A DNA stretch of 64,000 nt, taken from the NCBI GenBank assembly GCA_023212725.1, contig JALBYF010000029.1, forward strand, positions 62,001 through 126,000. Reading direction: 5' to 3'. Below, piece after piece: positions 41,621 through 51,400 of the stretch (position 1 is its first letter; each line of letters starts with the position of its first letter). Position numbers and translations under genes: made by a program. Under the pieces are notes generated by a model. That model made no database searches. It was not told the DNA's origin and was given only the letters and a program-made list of their open reading frames with translations. The stretch is from Tranzscheliella williamsii (taxonomy: Eukaryota; Basidiomycota; Ustilaginomycetes; Ustilaginales; Ustilaginaceae).

Positions 41621-42283
41621 CTAGACGCGGTAGCGCTTGGTGGAGCCCTTCTCGAAGAGGGCGCGGACGATGTAGACCTGTGCGAGGCTGATGGCGATCA
41701 TGGTGAGCGACTCGATGAGGCTGTACCAGAAGATCTTGTTCTGGGTGCTCTTGACGGTGTCGAAGTTGCGGTTTTCGCGGACGCGGAAGTAGCGCTGGGT
41801 GCGAGCGATGGCGGTGAGTTTTTCTGCGACGGTGGAGATGGACTCCTCGAGCGGGGCGGAGTGTTCCTTGAGCAGCTTGGCGGGGGTAATGGGCAGGTCG
41901 AGGCGCGGCTCGCTTTCGACGGTGATGTCAAAGTCGATGAGCTTCTCGGCGAAGGTGGACATCTGGTTCTGGAAGCAGAACGAGTGCTCGCCCACGGTGT
42001 TGCCGGTGAAGATAATGTCCAGCTGGCGCTCCTTGTGCCCGCCGATGATCAGTTTCTCGTTCGGGTCGAGCACCTGGTAGTCGATGTCGAACGCGCCGCC
42101 GCTCTGCACCGCAAAGTAGAAGCCCACCTTCTCGCCCACCTGGTCCACCCATGCGTAGTAGCACGCCTTCTCGTGCGGCTCCACCTGTGTCGTCAGCGCC
42201 GCGCCGCGCACCTCTGGCATCCCCACCAGCAGCACCGCCATCGCTACCGCCAGCAGCACCGCCAGCATCCCACGCAACGACAT
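41621..42283 (-). CDS. p24/EMP24-GP25L family cargo receptor
   Basis: A 220-aa type I membrane protein of COPII/COPI vesicles, helping export of selected cargo from the ER. It has a signal peptide (MSLRGMLAVLLAVAMAVLLV..., about residues 1-28) and a GOLD domain at 30-125 with two Cys (KACYYAWV; HSFCFQNQMST). A coiled segment (APLEESISTVAEKLTAIART), one TM (WYSLIESLTMIAISLAQVYI) and a short basic tail RALFEKGSTKRYRV follow. STFAEKLIDFDI is closest to the p24-gamma subgroup (Erp/TMED5-like). The start is the ATG at 42283; the open frame extends upstream 33 codons to a TTG, without a signal. Divergent from the COX23-like gene. Confidence 0.88.
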   Translation of the reverse strand: MSLRGMLAVLLAVAMAVLLVGMPEVRGAALTTQVEPHEKACYYAWVDQVGEKVGFYFAVQSGGAFDIDYQVLDPNEKLIIGGHKERQLDIIFTGNTVGEHSFCFQNQMSTFAEKLIDFDITVESEPRLDLPITPAKLLKEHSAPLEESISTVAEKLTAIARTQRYFRVRENRNFDTVKSTQNKIFWYSLIESLTMIAISLAQVYIVRALFEKGSTKRYRV

Positions 42284-42712
42284 TCTCCACCCCAGCTTCA
42301 AACACGCTCGTTCCCGAAGAATCCAGGTGGGTAACAGCCGATCGGCCCGGGCGCAACTCGGCGGCGAAGAAGAAACAGACAAGCCACAGCGTAAGCGCCA
42401 GGAAAGGAAAAGTGCAGCGCCGAGTGCGGTAGGCGGTAGAGACGGAGATCAAGATGGAGATGCAGAGGGAGAGTGGTTGCGGCGATGCGGTGATGAAGGC
42501 ATGCAAGACGACATCGCACACGTTGCCAGCTCGCCCGACGCCAGCCAAGCAGCGACTTAAACGATCTAACAAGAAGCGGACAGCTGCTCACGCTGCTATT
42601 CTCGCACGGGTAAGCTGCGCGTCTTCTCCACCAAGAGAAAGACGGCGAGGGATATGGATTCTTGCTTTTGACCACCTTCGACGGGACTGAGAAGGTGAGG
42701 GCCGAGCTTGCG
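42284..42712. promoter_or_regulatory. Divergent promoter region between p24 and COX23-like genes
   Basis: 429 bp separating two outward-facing starts. No known motif is recognised. Confidence 0.4.
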
Positions 42713-43102
42713 ATGTCGTCGCCGTATCGACCGAACGGGGAGGATGTGCAGGCGCGGGGGGGATCGACGTACCTAGGCTCGTCGGCGCCGCGGACGGAGG
42801 CGCACGCCGGCGACCCGAGCCAGCCGGAGGACTTTGTGCGGGTGATGGCGAACAAGACGCCGAGCAAGTACACGGACCCGTGCGCACACGCCGCCAAGCT
42901 CAGCATGCAGTGCCTCGACCAGCACGCCTACGACCGCACCAAGTGCGGCGACATCTTCAACCAGTAGTACGTACCCGCACCCGCCTCTATCCCCACGCCA
43001 CAGCTGACCCATCCACCCCCCCGCAGCCGCGAGTGCAAGAAGGCCTGGATCGCACAGCGAAGGCACGACAGACTCAACAACCGCCCCGGCGCCTTCGACT
43101 GA
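42713..43102 (+). CDS. COX23: Twin CX9C protein, COX23/CHCHD7-like, one intron
   Basis: Exon 1 is 42713-42966 and exon 2 is 43027-43102, with a 60-bp intron between them (GTACGTACC...CCCCGCAG). The spliced product is 109 aa ending RLNNRPGAFD. The intron splits a Tyr codon inside the second cysteine pair; splicing gives C57-x9-C67 (CAHAAKLSMQC) and C78-x9-C88 (CGDIFNQYREC). Without splicing the frame stops at once after the third Cys. The twin CX9C layout with an N-terminal Ser/Gly-rich lead and KTPSKYTDPC fits Cox23, an intermembrane-space factor for cytochrome c oxidase copper delivery, oxidised by Mia40. The start is the ATG at 42713 (MSSPYRPNGED). Confidence 0.87.
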
Positions 43103-43358
43103 CGCCCCATCAACAGCCCCTTGCACAGCGCTTGCCCCGCGTAATGTACAGCACAGTGACACTCCGGATGTATACAGAGCGTTCTCCATGAAAACGTACT
43201 ACAGCCTGATAGAAGCAAGTGGAAGCGGAAGCGTCTAGAAAGTACAAACGAAGAGGGCCAGCATGGCCAGGCGGCCGACAAGAGAGGGGATCTCAGGGCG
43301 GCATCGCCGTGGCGCGGGTATCGGTTGGGAGTGGATGCAGGGTGAAGGGGGGGCGGGG

Positions 43359-44279
43359 TCAGTCGTCGTCCTTCTTGCGCTTGACGGCGGAGCCCTTGCC
43401 GCCAGGGGTAGGCGCGTCGGTGTTCTTTCGCTTGAATTTGCCCGCGACGCCGCCGGTCTTGCCGGCGCCGGCGCCGGACGTGCTGGCGGCGCTCTTGCCC
43501 GGCGTCGATGCCGTGCCCGCCTCGGCGCCTTTCGGGGCTGTGGAGGGCGTCGAGGAGCGTTCCTTGGGGGTGCCGTCCGCAAGGGCGCTCTTGTCTTTTT
43601 TCTTCTTGCCCGCGCCCGTGCCGGCGGGGACTGAGCCCTCCTTGGCGCCGGCGCCGGCGCCGAACGCGGCGTCCTTGTCGCCGCCAGCCGCCTTGTCCTT
43701 GTCCAGCCTCTCCTTCTTGCTCTTCTTGCTGCTCAGCGGCGTCCCGCTGCCGGTGGCACCGTCCTGCTCGTCCGTTGCGCCCTTGCCGCCCGCCTCGCTC
43801 TCCTTGGCCAGACTCTCGTTCGCCTTCATCTCGAGGCTCTTGGCATACGTCGCGCTCGAGAGCGAAAAGATACGGTCCTCGAGCGGGATCTCCTGCTGTG
43901 CGCTGCTCGCGGCACTCCCGCGCCCGGTCCCGCCGCCGCCGCTGCCCGTGTTCTTCAGATACGCTTCGAAGCCTTTCACAATGTTGCCGCCCGAGCTGCT
44001 CGTCGACTGCAGATACGAGCCTTCGAACAGGTAGATCTGCGACTCGAGATCTACCACGCTGCGGTCGATCAGCCGCTTATTCGCAAGCCCCGTCCGGATC
44101 GCCAGCTTCGTAGACAGGTACCGCTGATTCGCCTCTTCCAGCGAGCCGGGCAACGCCGCGTTCCCCGAACTCGCACTTGCGCTCGCACCCCCGCCCGCGC
44201 TGCCGCTCGTGCTACCATTCGTGCCTTTCCCGCCGCCACCACCCGCCGTCGCCGACGGCCCTGTGGCTGTGGGTGCCAT
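43359..44279 (-). CDS. EAF6: EAF6, NuA4-type histone acetyltransferase subunit
   Basis: A 306-aa protein with the Eaf6 core at about residues 45-115: EEANQRYLSTKLAIRTGLAN, KRLIDRSVVDLESQIYLFEG and GNIVKGFEAYLKN. Eaf6 sits in NuA4 and related acetyltransferase complexes in the nucleus. The core is flanked by a Gly/Ser/Ala-rich N-terminus and a long Lys/Ala/Gly-rich tail ending VKRKKDDD, likely disordered and containing nuclear-localisation-like runs. It is longer than yeast Eaf6 (113 aa) because of these tails. The start is the ATG at 44279 (MAPTATGPSATAGG); the frame extends upstream, but that part lies in a repeat-bearing intergenic region. Convergent with the COX23-like gene. Confidence 0.85.
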   Translation of the reverse strand: MAPTATGPSATAGGGGGKGTNGSTSGSAGGGASASASSGNAALPGSLEEANQRYLSTKLAIRTGLANKRLIDRSVVDLESQIYLFEGSYLQSTSSSGGNIVKGFEAYLKNTGSGGGGTGRGSAASSAQQEIPLEDRIFSLSSATYAKSLEMKANESLAKESEAGGKGATDEQDGATGSGTPLSSKKSKKERLDKDKAAGGDKDAAFGAGAGAKEGSVPAGTGAGKKKKDKSALADGTPKERSSTPSTAPKGAEAGTASTPGKSAASTSGAGAGKTGGVAGKFKRKNTDAPTPGGKGSAVKRKKDDD

Positions 44280-44751
44280 CGTAGTGTCGGTCGTAACAGC
44301 GCAACACCTTGCGTCGCTAGTACAGTGTGCAATGCGCACCGCTGCGATGGTGAGAGGGATCGCGATGGTGGTGGTGAGCAACGCAGTGCAGCTGAGCCCT
44401 ACTCGATAGACAACCATCATGTCGTACCGATCTAACACGATAACCCTTTCACGCCGGATCTAACACGATACTCTTTCACGCTGGATCTAACACGGCAATA
44501 TTTCCACCTCTTCTTGCACCTCTTTGATTCGATGTTTGACAGCTCTCATTGAGACTACGTTACCTCCCTGCCTGCTCTCACTCGCGGCATACAGGCGACT
44601 GATGACAAGGATATCAGGCTTGGCCCGTCGGCTCACGGACCCAACCTGCAAGCAACACATGCGTCTGGCGGGAAGTGTAAAGCGAGGCGCCACCGACCGC
44701 CTTCTATGCTTGTGCGCGTATACAGGCGAGGCGCCAAGTAGAGCCTGGGGT
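44280..44751. other. Intergenic region upstream of EAF6 with a three-unit tandem repeat
   Basis: A 27-28 bp unit beginning GATCTAACACG and usually containing CTTTCACGC recurs at 44429, 44457 and 44484. It lies 150-230 bp upstream of the EAF6 ATG, so it could be part of that promoter. Nothing else is recognised. Confidence 0.7.
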
Positions 44752-46493
44752 TCACAGAATCGCCTGAACAGGGGATAGATGCCTGCGGTTGCGGGCCTCC
44801 CACCAGACCAGGGCAGCGGCTGCGGCCACCACCTCCGCTGCTGTCACGTACAAGGCAATTTGCTGCACTGTCTGCGGGAGGAAGTGGGTCCAGGCAGCAA
44901 CTAGCTCGGCACCGCTCAGCCCGAGCGTCAGGGCGGATACCATGCCGACCGCCGGCCACTTGGGGCTACCCAGTTTCTCCGTCCTGGTGAGAAGGTAGCT
45001 CATTGCCAGCGCGAGCTGTGGAGCGAAGGCGATGGTGCTGAGGAGCACGGCTGCGTAGGCAGCGGCAGGGTGCATGGCGCCGACACCGACGGCCAAGCCC
45101 AGGCCGACCACGCCGGCTGCAATGCATCCCAGCATCGTCCACGCCAAGGGCAGCTGCACATCCTTGCTTGACTGTCGCGAGCAGTATCGGAATACCGAGC
45201 AGATCAGTACAGTCCCCGCCCCGCCGGCCGCCACCACGGGCATCACCATAGCCTGAGAGCTGCGTGCATCGGCGTGCCCGGCGGCCGCTGCTCCGCTGCT
45301 CGCTGCCAGTGCATTCATCATGGCCATAAGCAGCAGCTTCGAGTTGGGCACCAGCACCACGCCGCAGACGAACGCCTCCTTCGAGGATGCCGCTGCGTAG
45401 ATGGCCCGCCATCGGATGGGGTCGGTGTTTCCTTGGCACGGTGCTCGGTCCGTGGCGCTGGCGCCACGTTGGCTCGCTTGCTGCGGCTCAGCTTGCTTGT
45501 AGTTCCATGCGCGCCGCTCTTGCGAAGCCCGGGTCAAGGGAGGGAGGACAGCGGCCATCACGGCCGCCAGCCCGAGCGTCACCGTGCCTTCGACGATCAA
45601 CACCGTCCGCCAAGGCGCCAGCACCCGTGAGTTCGGCCCGCGCGCCGTCAGCGCGGACAGTCCAGCAAGTGACGCTAGGATCGAGCCGAGGCCGATGACG
45701 GTGGCGAACGGCGCTAGCATCGCACGCGCGCCGAACAGCGAGTGCAACCCCAGCGCAATCACCGCGACCGAGACCGCCGACGCCGCGCCTGCAATGACAC
45801 GCGTAACCATGGTCGCGGCCACAGAGCGGTCCGCGGCCAGCGCAGCCAGCAGCGTCGCGACCCCCAGCAATACGCTCGAGCACGGCATCCACACCCTCGC
45901 CCCACCGTACCGTGCCACTAGCGCCGCCGCAACGGGCGACAGGAACGTCGCAGGCACCACTGTCCACAAGAAAGCAATCGCCACGTCAGCACAATGCAAG
46001 CCAGTACGCCGAAGAAAGGGCGAGGCGCGTACTCACGAAAGCATGTTTCCAGGCGGCTCCACCGAGTCGAGCCCTTCGTACCCAGCGTGCGCTCTAGCGC
46101 GCCTTCCGGCGATGACAACGACAACGCCAGGCCGAGGCTCTCCCTATGTGCAATGCAGAGAGCATAGTACACGGCGAACAGCGCGATCCAGAGACACGAG
46201 CCCACCCTTTGGTGCTTTGAACCTCGCGCAAGGTTCATGCGCAGGTCGTCTTCGGTTCCGCCCCCATCCTTGATGACGCATGAAGATTGAGAGGGGTTCG
46301 GAGAGCCCGGGCCGAACAGCGTGATGCACGGTGTGGTGGCCTCGCTGCTTGCCGCTAGGCACGGCACAAAACAGACCTCGGGAGCAGCGCAGTCGAGCGT
46401 TGGCGTCATCTCGCTTTTCTGTTGCGGATCACCGGGGTTAGCATCAACAGCGACCGCTTCCAGCGGCATCTGGGACGCCGTAGAGACGGGCAT
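44752..46493 (-). CDS. Major facilitator superfamily-like transporter, one intron
   Basis: Two exons: 46037-46493 and 44752-45959, with a 77-bp intron (45960-46036). The intron starts GTGAGTACG, has a GTGCTGAC branch-like site and ends GGACAG; the joined frame is 554 aa. The N-terminal 100 residues are hydrophilic and Cys/Pro-rich. About ten hydrophobic spans follow, with LVARYGGARVW between TM2 and TM3 (a weak motif A) and a long central loop (RASQERRAWNYKQAEPQQ). The layout resembles the anion:cation/allantoate-permease group, but the usual signature between TM1 and TM2 is poorly kept. Substrate unknown. It may be diverging; no stop or frameshift is needed once the intron is removed. The start is the ATG at 46493. 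Confidence 0.6.
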
Positions 46494-46794
46494 GATGGTG
46501 TTCAGAGGTTCTGTTGGACCGAACGAGAACCCGCTCTGGAATGGGGTTATGCAATGTGCCGCGCTTGTCAAGCCGGGACATTTGCCGTGGTCGTTACCTG
46601 CCACTGCCTTTTATAGGGCATTGGGCCTATCGGACCGCCTCACAGCGCCACGGACTCGACTACAGTTCGCCTCCCCACTGCCACGCGCCAGGCGAAATAA
46701 GAACGCCGCATATGAGGTCGCGCCAGGAGATCAGTCGAAAGAGCCGCCTGGTAAAGCACTCCAACCTAAACCATCAGCAGACGCAAACGGTTCA
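46494..46794. promoter_or_regulatory. Upstream region of the MFS-like gene, cut by the LINE insertion
   Basis: About 300 bp between the MFS start and the LINE target duplication. Before the LINE arrived, this sequence was continuous with the region now at 53203. TTTTATAGGGC near 46609 is TATA-like on the plus strand. No gene is seen. Confidence 0.35.
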
Positions 46795-46980
46795 CATCCA
46801 GGCACGCCAACCACCATCACGCGTAGGAAACGACCCCTACCTTTTCGGCTCGGTACTTCTCCGCTCCACTTTTCATGCGACATCTAGCTTCCCTTCTCAC
46901 CTCTGAAGACACCACTCCGCTCCCCCCGCCCGGCCGGTTCCGGCCTCCAACTTTTCCTGCCCTCGGGGCTCATCCGCACG

Positions 46981-48411
46981 ATGAGCTCTTCGAATGTATG
47001 CGCCGAAGCGGCGCCAGTCGAGTCACACGACCCTCCCTCTGAACCCCCCTCCCGGGCCGCCTCCCCTATTAACACTGGATCCACCCTCCAGGACATCATC
47101 GCCAACCGCCAGGAACGCCGCACGGGTGACAGCCTTCTTTATGTCCTACAAGACCTGCGCGCCGCGGTCGAAATCGGCATAGACCGCAAATGGCGATACC
47201 GAATCCGGGGAGACGGAGACGAACTTCTCAAAATCGTCGACCGAATGAGCCTCTTGGTCTCTACTGGCACCTGTCCGCCTCCAGCCCTTCTCAACGGCGC
47301 TCCTTCTCCTTCCCCTGCCGATCCCAACGTGGCCGGTATGCGCCACGACATCGACGACCTCAAGCGAGGAATAAACGACATCAAAGCCAGTCTCTCCACT
47401 GTCATCTCCTCGACTCACAAGATGTCATACGCCCAAGTCTTGTCTCCCAACACGTCTGCTCCGGTCCAGCTCTTAAGGAACCGGACCGCAGGTAACCCTT
47501 CGGGTGCGGCTCGCCCCACTGCGGGCTCCAGCCGAAGCAAAAACCGAGTCATTTTGTCCAGCAAGAATCTAGAAGACCAACACCCTCTGCGCCGTCTCCA
47601 CGCCAATGAAATCCACGCGAAAGTGGCCGAGCCCATTAAGTCCATCACTGGGATCGACATTGTGTCGGCTCATCGCCTCCATAGCAACGACATAGCGCTG
47701 CAAGTCAACTCTCAGGACACGGCCGACGCACTACTACTATCAGCTGATACCTGGCTCAGCCAGGTGTTTGAACCACTCGGCACGGTGCCTCGACTCAATC
47801 GACCGGCTGCCATCGCCAGCCGAAGTGTCGTCCTCCACGGAGTCCCGACGGGCGCTCGGGATGCACAACAGCCGCACACCAACATTGAAGACATCAGACG
47901 CGACCTAGGTGAAAACAACAACATCAATATCAATGTGTGTCGGTGGCTCCTTAGCCCGGCCCGCAGGGAGGGAAGGAGCGCCTCCAGCGTAGTGCTCGAG
48001 CTTGGCTCCAAGGAGGAGCGCGAGAGGATTCTTCGAGGAGGAGCGAAGCTGCTCCACCACAGCCTCTTCGCAAACCCATACTTTGCGGCATCGCAGGAAT
48101 CTCGATTCCAGCAATGCCGTAACTGCCAAAGGTTTCGACACGTCGCCAGGCACTGTAAATCGAAGGCGGTATGCGGTTTCTGTGCAGGACCCCATGCGAC
48201 TGACGAGCACACTTCCTGCGTGGAGTGCGTCCGTCCAGAGGATACCTCACCCCAAAAGATAGCCAGGCTGAACGCATGCCGACACCAGCGGCGTTCGTGC
48301 GCCAACTGCCGTGGAGACCACCCGGCCTCCTACGGCCTCTGCACAGCAAGACTCCATTACAAGGCTGAAATCGAGCTTCTGACCAGCCTCCCGCATGCCT
48401 CCCGCCTATGA
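46981..48411 (+). CDS. LINE ORF1, nucleic-acid-binding zinc-knuckle protein
   Basis: A 476-aa protein that should bind the element RNA and form the ribonucleoprotein particle. Residues 1-130 are Ser/Pro-rich with a helical segment (GINDIKASLSTVISSTHKM). A central RRM-like/esterase-free domain lies at 185-370. From about 378 a run of CCHC-type knuckles follows: CRNCQRFRHVARHC, CGFCAGPHATDEHTSC, CANCRGDHPASYGLC. The start is the ATG at 46981. The stop codon TGA overlaps the ATG of ORF2 (ATGA at 48408-48411), which suggests ORF2 is made by termination-reinitiation. Confidence 0.88.
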   Translation: MSSSNVCAEAAPVESHDPPSEPPSRAASPINTGSTLQDIIANRQERRTGDSLLYVLQDLRAAVEIGIDRKWRYRIRGDGDELLKIVDRMSLLVSTGTCPPPALLNGAPSPSPADPNVAGMRHDIDDLKRGINDIKASLSTVISSTHKMSYAQVLSPNTSAPVQLLRNRTAGNPSGAARPTAGSSRSKNRVILSSKNLEDQHPLRRLHANEIHAKVAEPIKSITGIDIVSAHRLHSNDIALQVNSQDTADALLLSADTWLSQVFEPLGTVPRLNRPAAIASRSVVLHGVPTGARDAQQPHTNIEDIRRDLGENNNININVCRWLLSPARREGRSASSVVLELGSKEERERILRGGAKLLHHSLFANPYFAASQESRFQQCRNCQRFRHVARHCKSKAVCGFCAGPHATDEHTSCVECVRPEDTSPQKIARLNACRHQRRSCANCRGDHPASYGLCTARLHYKAEIELLTSLPHASRL

Positions 48412-51400
48412 GAGTCACCCAATTCAATGCAAACCGATCACCGGCCGTGACGGAGAGTATCCTTCACGACCGGACACTCATCGCCAACACTGACATCCTT
48501 TGTCTACAAGAACCCTTTCATTTATTCAGCACACCAGTCTCCCATCCGGCCTGGTTCGCAATCGGTAGGGCTGGCCCCACCGACCCGAGCTGGGACATCC
48601 CCAATCTCGCCCGCACGACCCCCTTTCCTCGGCACCATCGCACATTCATATATATCAACCGCCGCTGTAACCAGGCTGACTTCCAACAAGTCGGCCTCAG
48701 GCACCCCGACCTCATGACCCTCAAGGTCTGCCTCCGGCAGCCGGGTCCGATCCAAGAATTTTATCTGATCAACATATATAACCCCTCCACATCAGACGAC
48801 ACAGTAGGTATCGTCACGATGACTCTGGGGAACCTCCCGCGCCTCCCCACCCTTCTGGTGGGTGACTTCAACTGTCACCACCCCCTGTGGGAATCCCGCA
48901 TCACCACAATCTCGCGGCCGGCCGCGACGTGGGCCGCTTTCCTTTCATCCTGGAACTTCCTTCTCCTCACTCCGGCAGACCTCGAAACCTTCACCTCGCA
49001 TCAAGGCAATCCCTCAACTCTCGACTTGGCCTTTGCCACAGAGGACCTTGCAGGCCGGCTCATACAGGTGTCTCTATGCAATCAAACGCATGGATCAGAC
49101 CACTCGGCAGTCCATGTGGACCTCAACCTTACAGCCCCCGCCTCACCTGAGGAGCGCAGATACAGCCTCCGCAGCGTGGACGACAAGGCCCTAGCGATGG
49201 AGGCATCCAGGCAATGGGTGCAGCGACCTGCTCCCCCACTGACCTCCGAATGCGACCTGGACCAATTTGTGCTCACATTGGAGGAGTCTATACAACGAAG
49301 CATCCAGGCCCTTGCGCCAGCCAAGCGGATCTGCGCAAGAAGTAAGGTGTGGTTCTCGGCCGATCTTAAGGCGCGCCAGCGTAAAGCCAATGAGGCGAGG
49401 CGCTGCTGGCAGCGCGCTCGCTCCCGTGGGAGCGACGCCATCACCGCCCAACTTCGCACCACCTACAATGCCCTCCGCAACGACTACATCAATGCGATCA
49501 GGACGGCCAAAAAGAAGCACGGGCAACAACTCTTCGAAGAAGTAACCTCAGGCAAAGACTTATGGAGGTTGGCTAAACGCGGCTCCGCAGGGCCCAGCTC
49601 CTTCGTTGAGGCCCTGACTTACCCTGACGGCACAATGGCAGAATCCACTGAGGCCAAGGCGGACATTCTCGCTACGAAGTTCTTCGGTACCCCTGGGCCC
49701 ATGAACTCTCGCCTGGAGCCTCGCTCCGCACCATCCAACTGGCAGCACTTTGATTGGCCAGCTTTTACCGTCGACGAGGTTTCTGCGCGAATTCGAAGGG
49801 CCCTCCCAGACTCGGCACCGGGTCCAGACGGCATACAGTGGCGGGCGGTGAAAGCATGCGCATTCAGCAATGGCTGGCCCGAGTTTCTGGAGCTTCTGAC
49901 CGGGCTCTACAACCGCTGCATTGCAATCGGCTACCACCCCCTCCCCTTCCGGACAGCGGAAGTGGTGGTTCTCCGCAAGCCGAACAAGGATTCCTATACA
50001 GATGCTGGGGCATACCGTCCGATCAGCCTCCTTCCCGTCTTGGGAAAACTCCTTGAAGGCCTTTGCGCGGGACGCGTCTTGGCTGCGGGCGAAAGAGACC
50101 CGAAAGTCTTAGGTCTAGACCACTACGGCGGACGACCGGGTCGAAGCACCATAGACGCCCTTCTATCCCTCCAGCACTTCATCAAAACGGCTCAGCGCAA
50201 CGGGCGAGCGACCGCGCTTGTCGCCTTGGATGTCGAGGGAGCCTACAATGCGGTGGAGCCTGCTATCTTGCAGCAAGACCTCATCGCGAGCCGCGTCCCA
50301 CCCAAGGTTGCTGCCTGGGTCATGTCATTCGCAACCAACCGAACTGCCACCCTTCGCATCGGAGGCGAACGCACGGCTCCATTCCACATCCACCAAGGCC
50401 TTCCCCAAGGTTCCCCTTTCTCGCAGGTCGCTTGGCTGATCTACAGTAAAGGGATGCTGCGCTCAAGAGGAGGGCAGGTCCATACCATGAACATCGGCTG
50501 GGTCGACGATAAAACCCTGGTAGTCTCGGCCCTCCCCTCCGAGCTCGAGACGGTCACCCAGACTGCCCTTACACCCGCCTCTCAGTGGGCGGCCAGCCAC
50601 CGGGCCACCTTCGACCCCAGAAAAGCAGCGGTCGTTGTTCTAAACGGAAGAAGGGGAGGAATTGAACTTCCCAACCTTCGCGTTGGCAATGTACCCATTG
50701 CGCAAGCCCACCAGACAAAAATACTCGGCGTGGTGTTCCAGGAGGACGGAGGTTGGGGAGCACATACCGGTTCCGCCCTGGCCAAAGCGACTAGGGCCCA
50801 CGGCGCTCTGTTGCGCTGGGGCAACAGAGCCTGGGGCCTAAACTGGCAACAAGCGCGTGTCCTGTACATCGCAGGCGTTCTACCGATCCTCACCTACGGA
50901 TCCGCTCTATGGTACCGGCCAGACAAACGATCGTTCCCAGCCCAAGCCTCCTTCATCCGACTCCAACGATCAGCCGCCATCTCCATCACGGGAGCCTTCA
51001 GATCGACGGCCACAGTCTCCCTCGACTTTGAGGCGAATCTCCTACCTATTGACCTTCTCCTGCACAGGCTTGCAGCGAAAACCTTCCTCCGCCTCCGCAC
51101 CAGCCCGACTGGCCACCCCTTGCACAGCCTAGTTACCCGATGCACACGACACCAACCGTCGCATCATCTCGGGCCCATCCACCTCCTCGCCATGGCCTTC
51201 CCCGCCATCGCAACGAGCGACATCATACGGCAGGTGGTCAAACGCGCCCCTAGCACTGCAACTCCGAACATCTTTGTACCCAGGGATAAGGAGACGGGTA
51301 TTGCCTGGCACGAGTCCACGCGAGCCAGCCAAGCACCTGGAACGGTCAATGTCTACTCAGACGGCTCCAAGCACAGTGGCAATGTAGGCTACGGCGTCAC

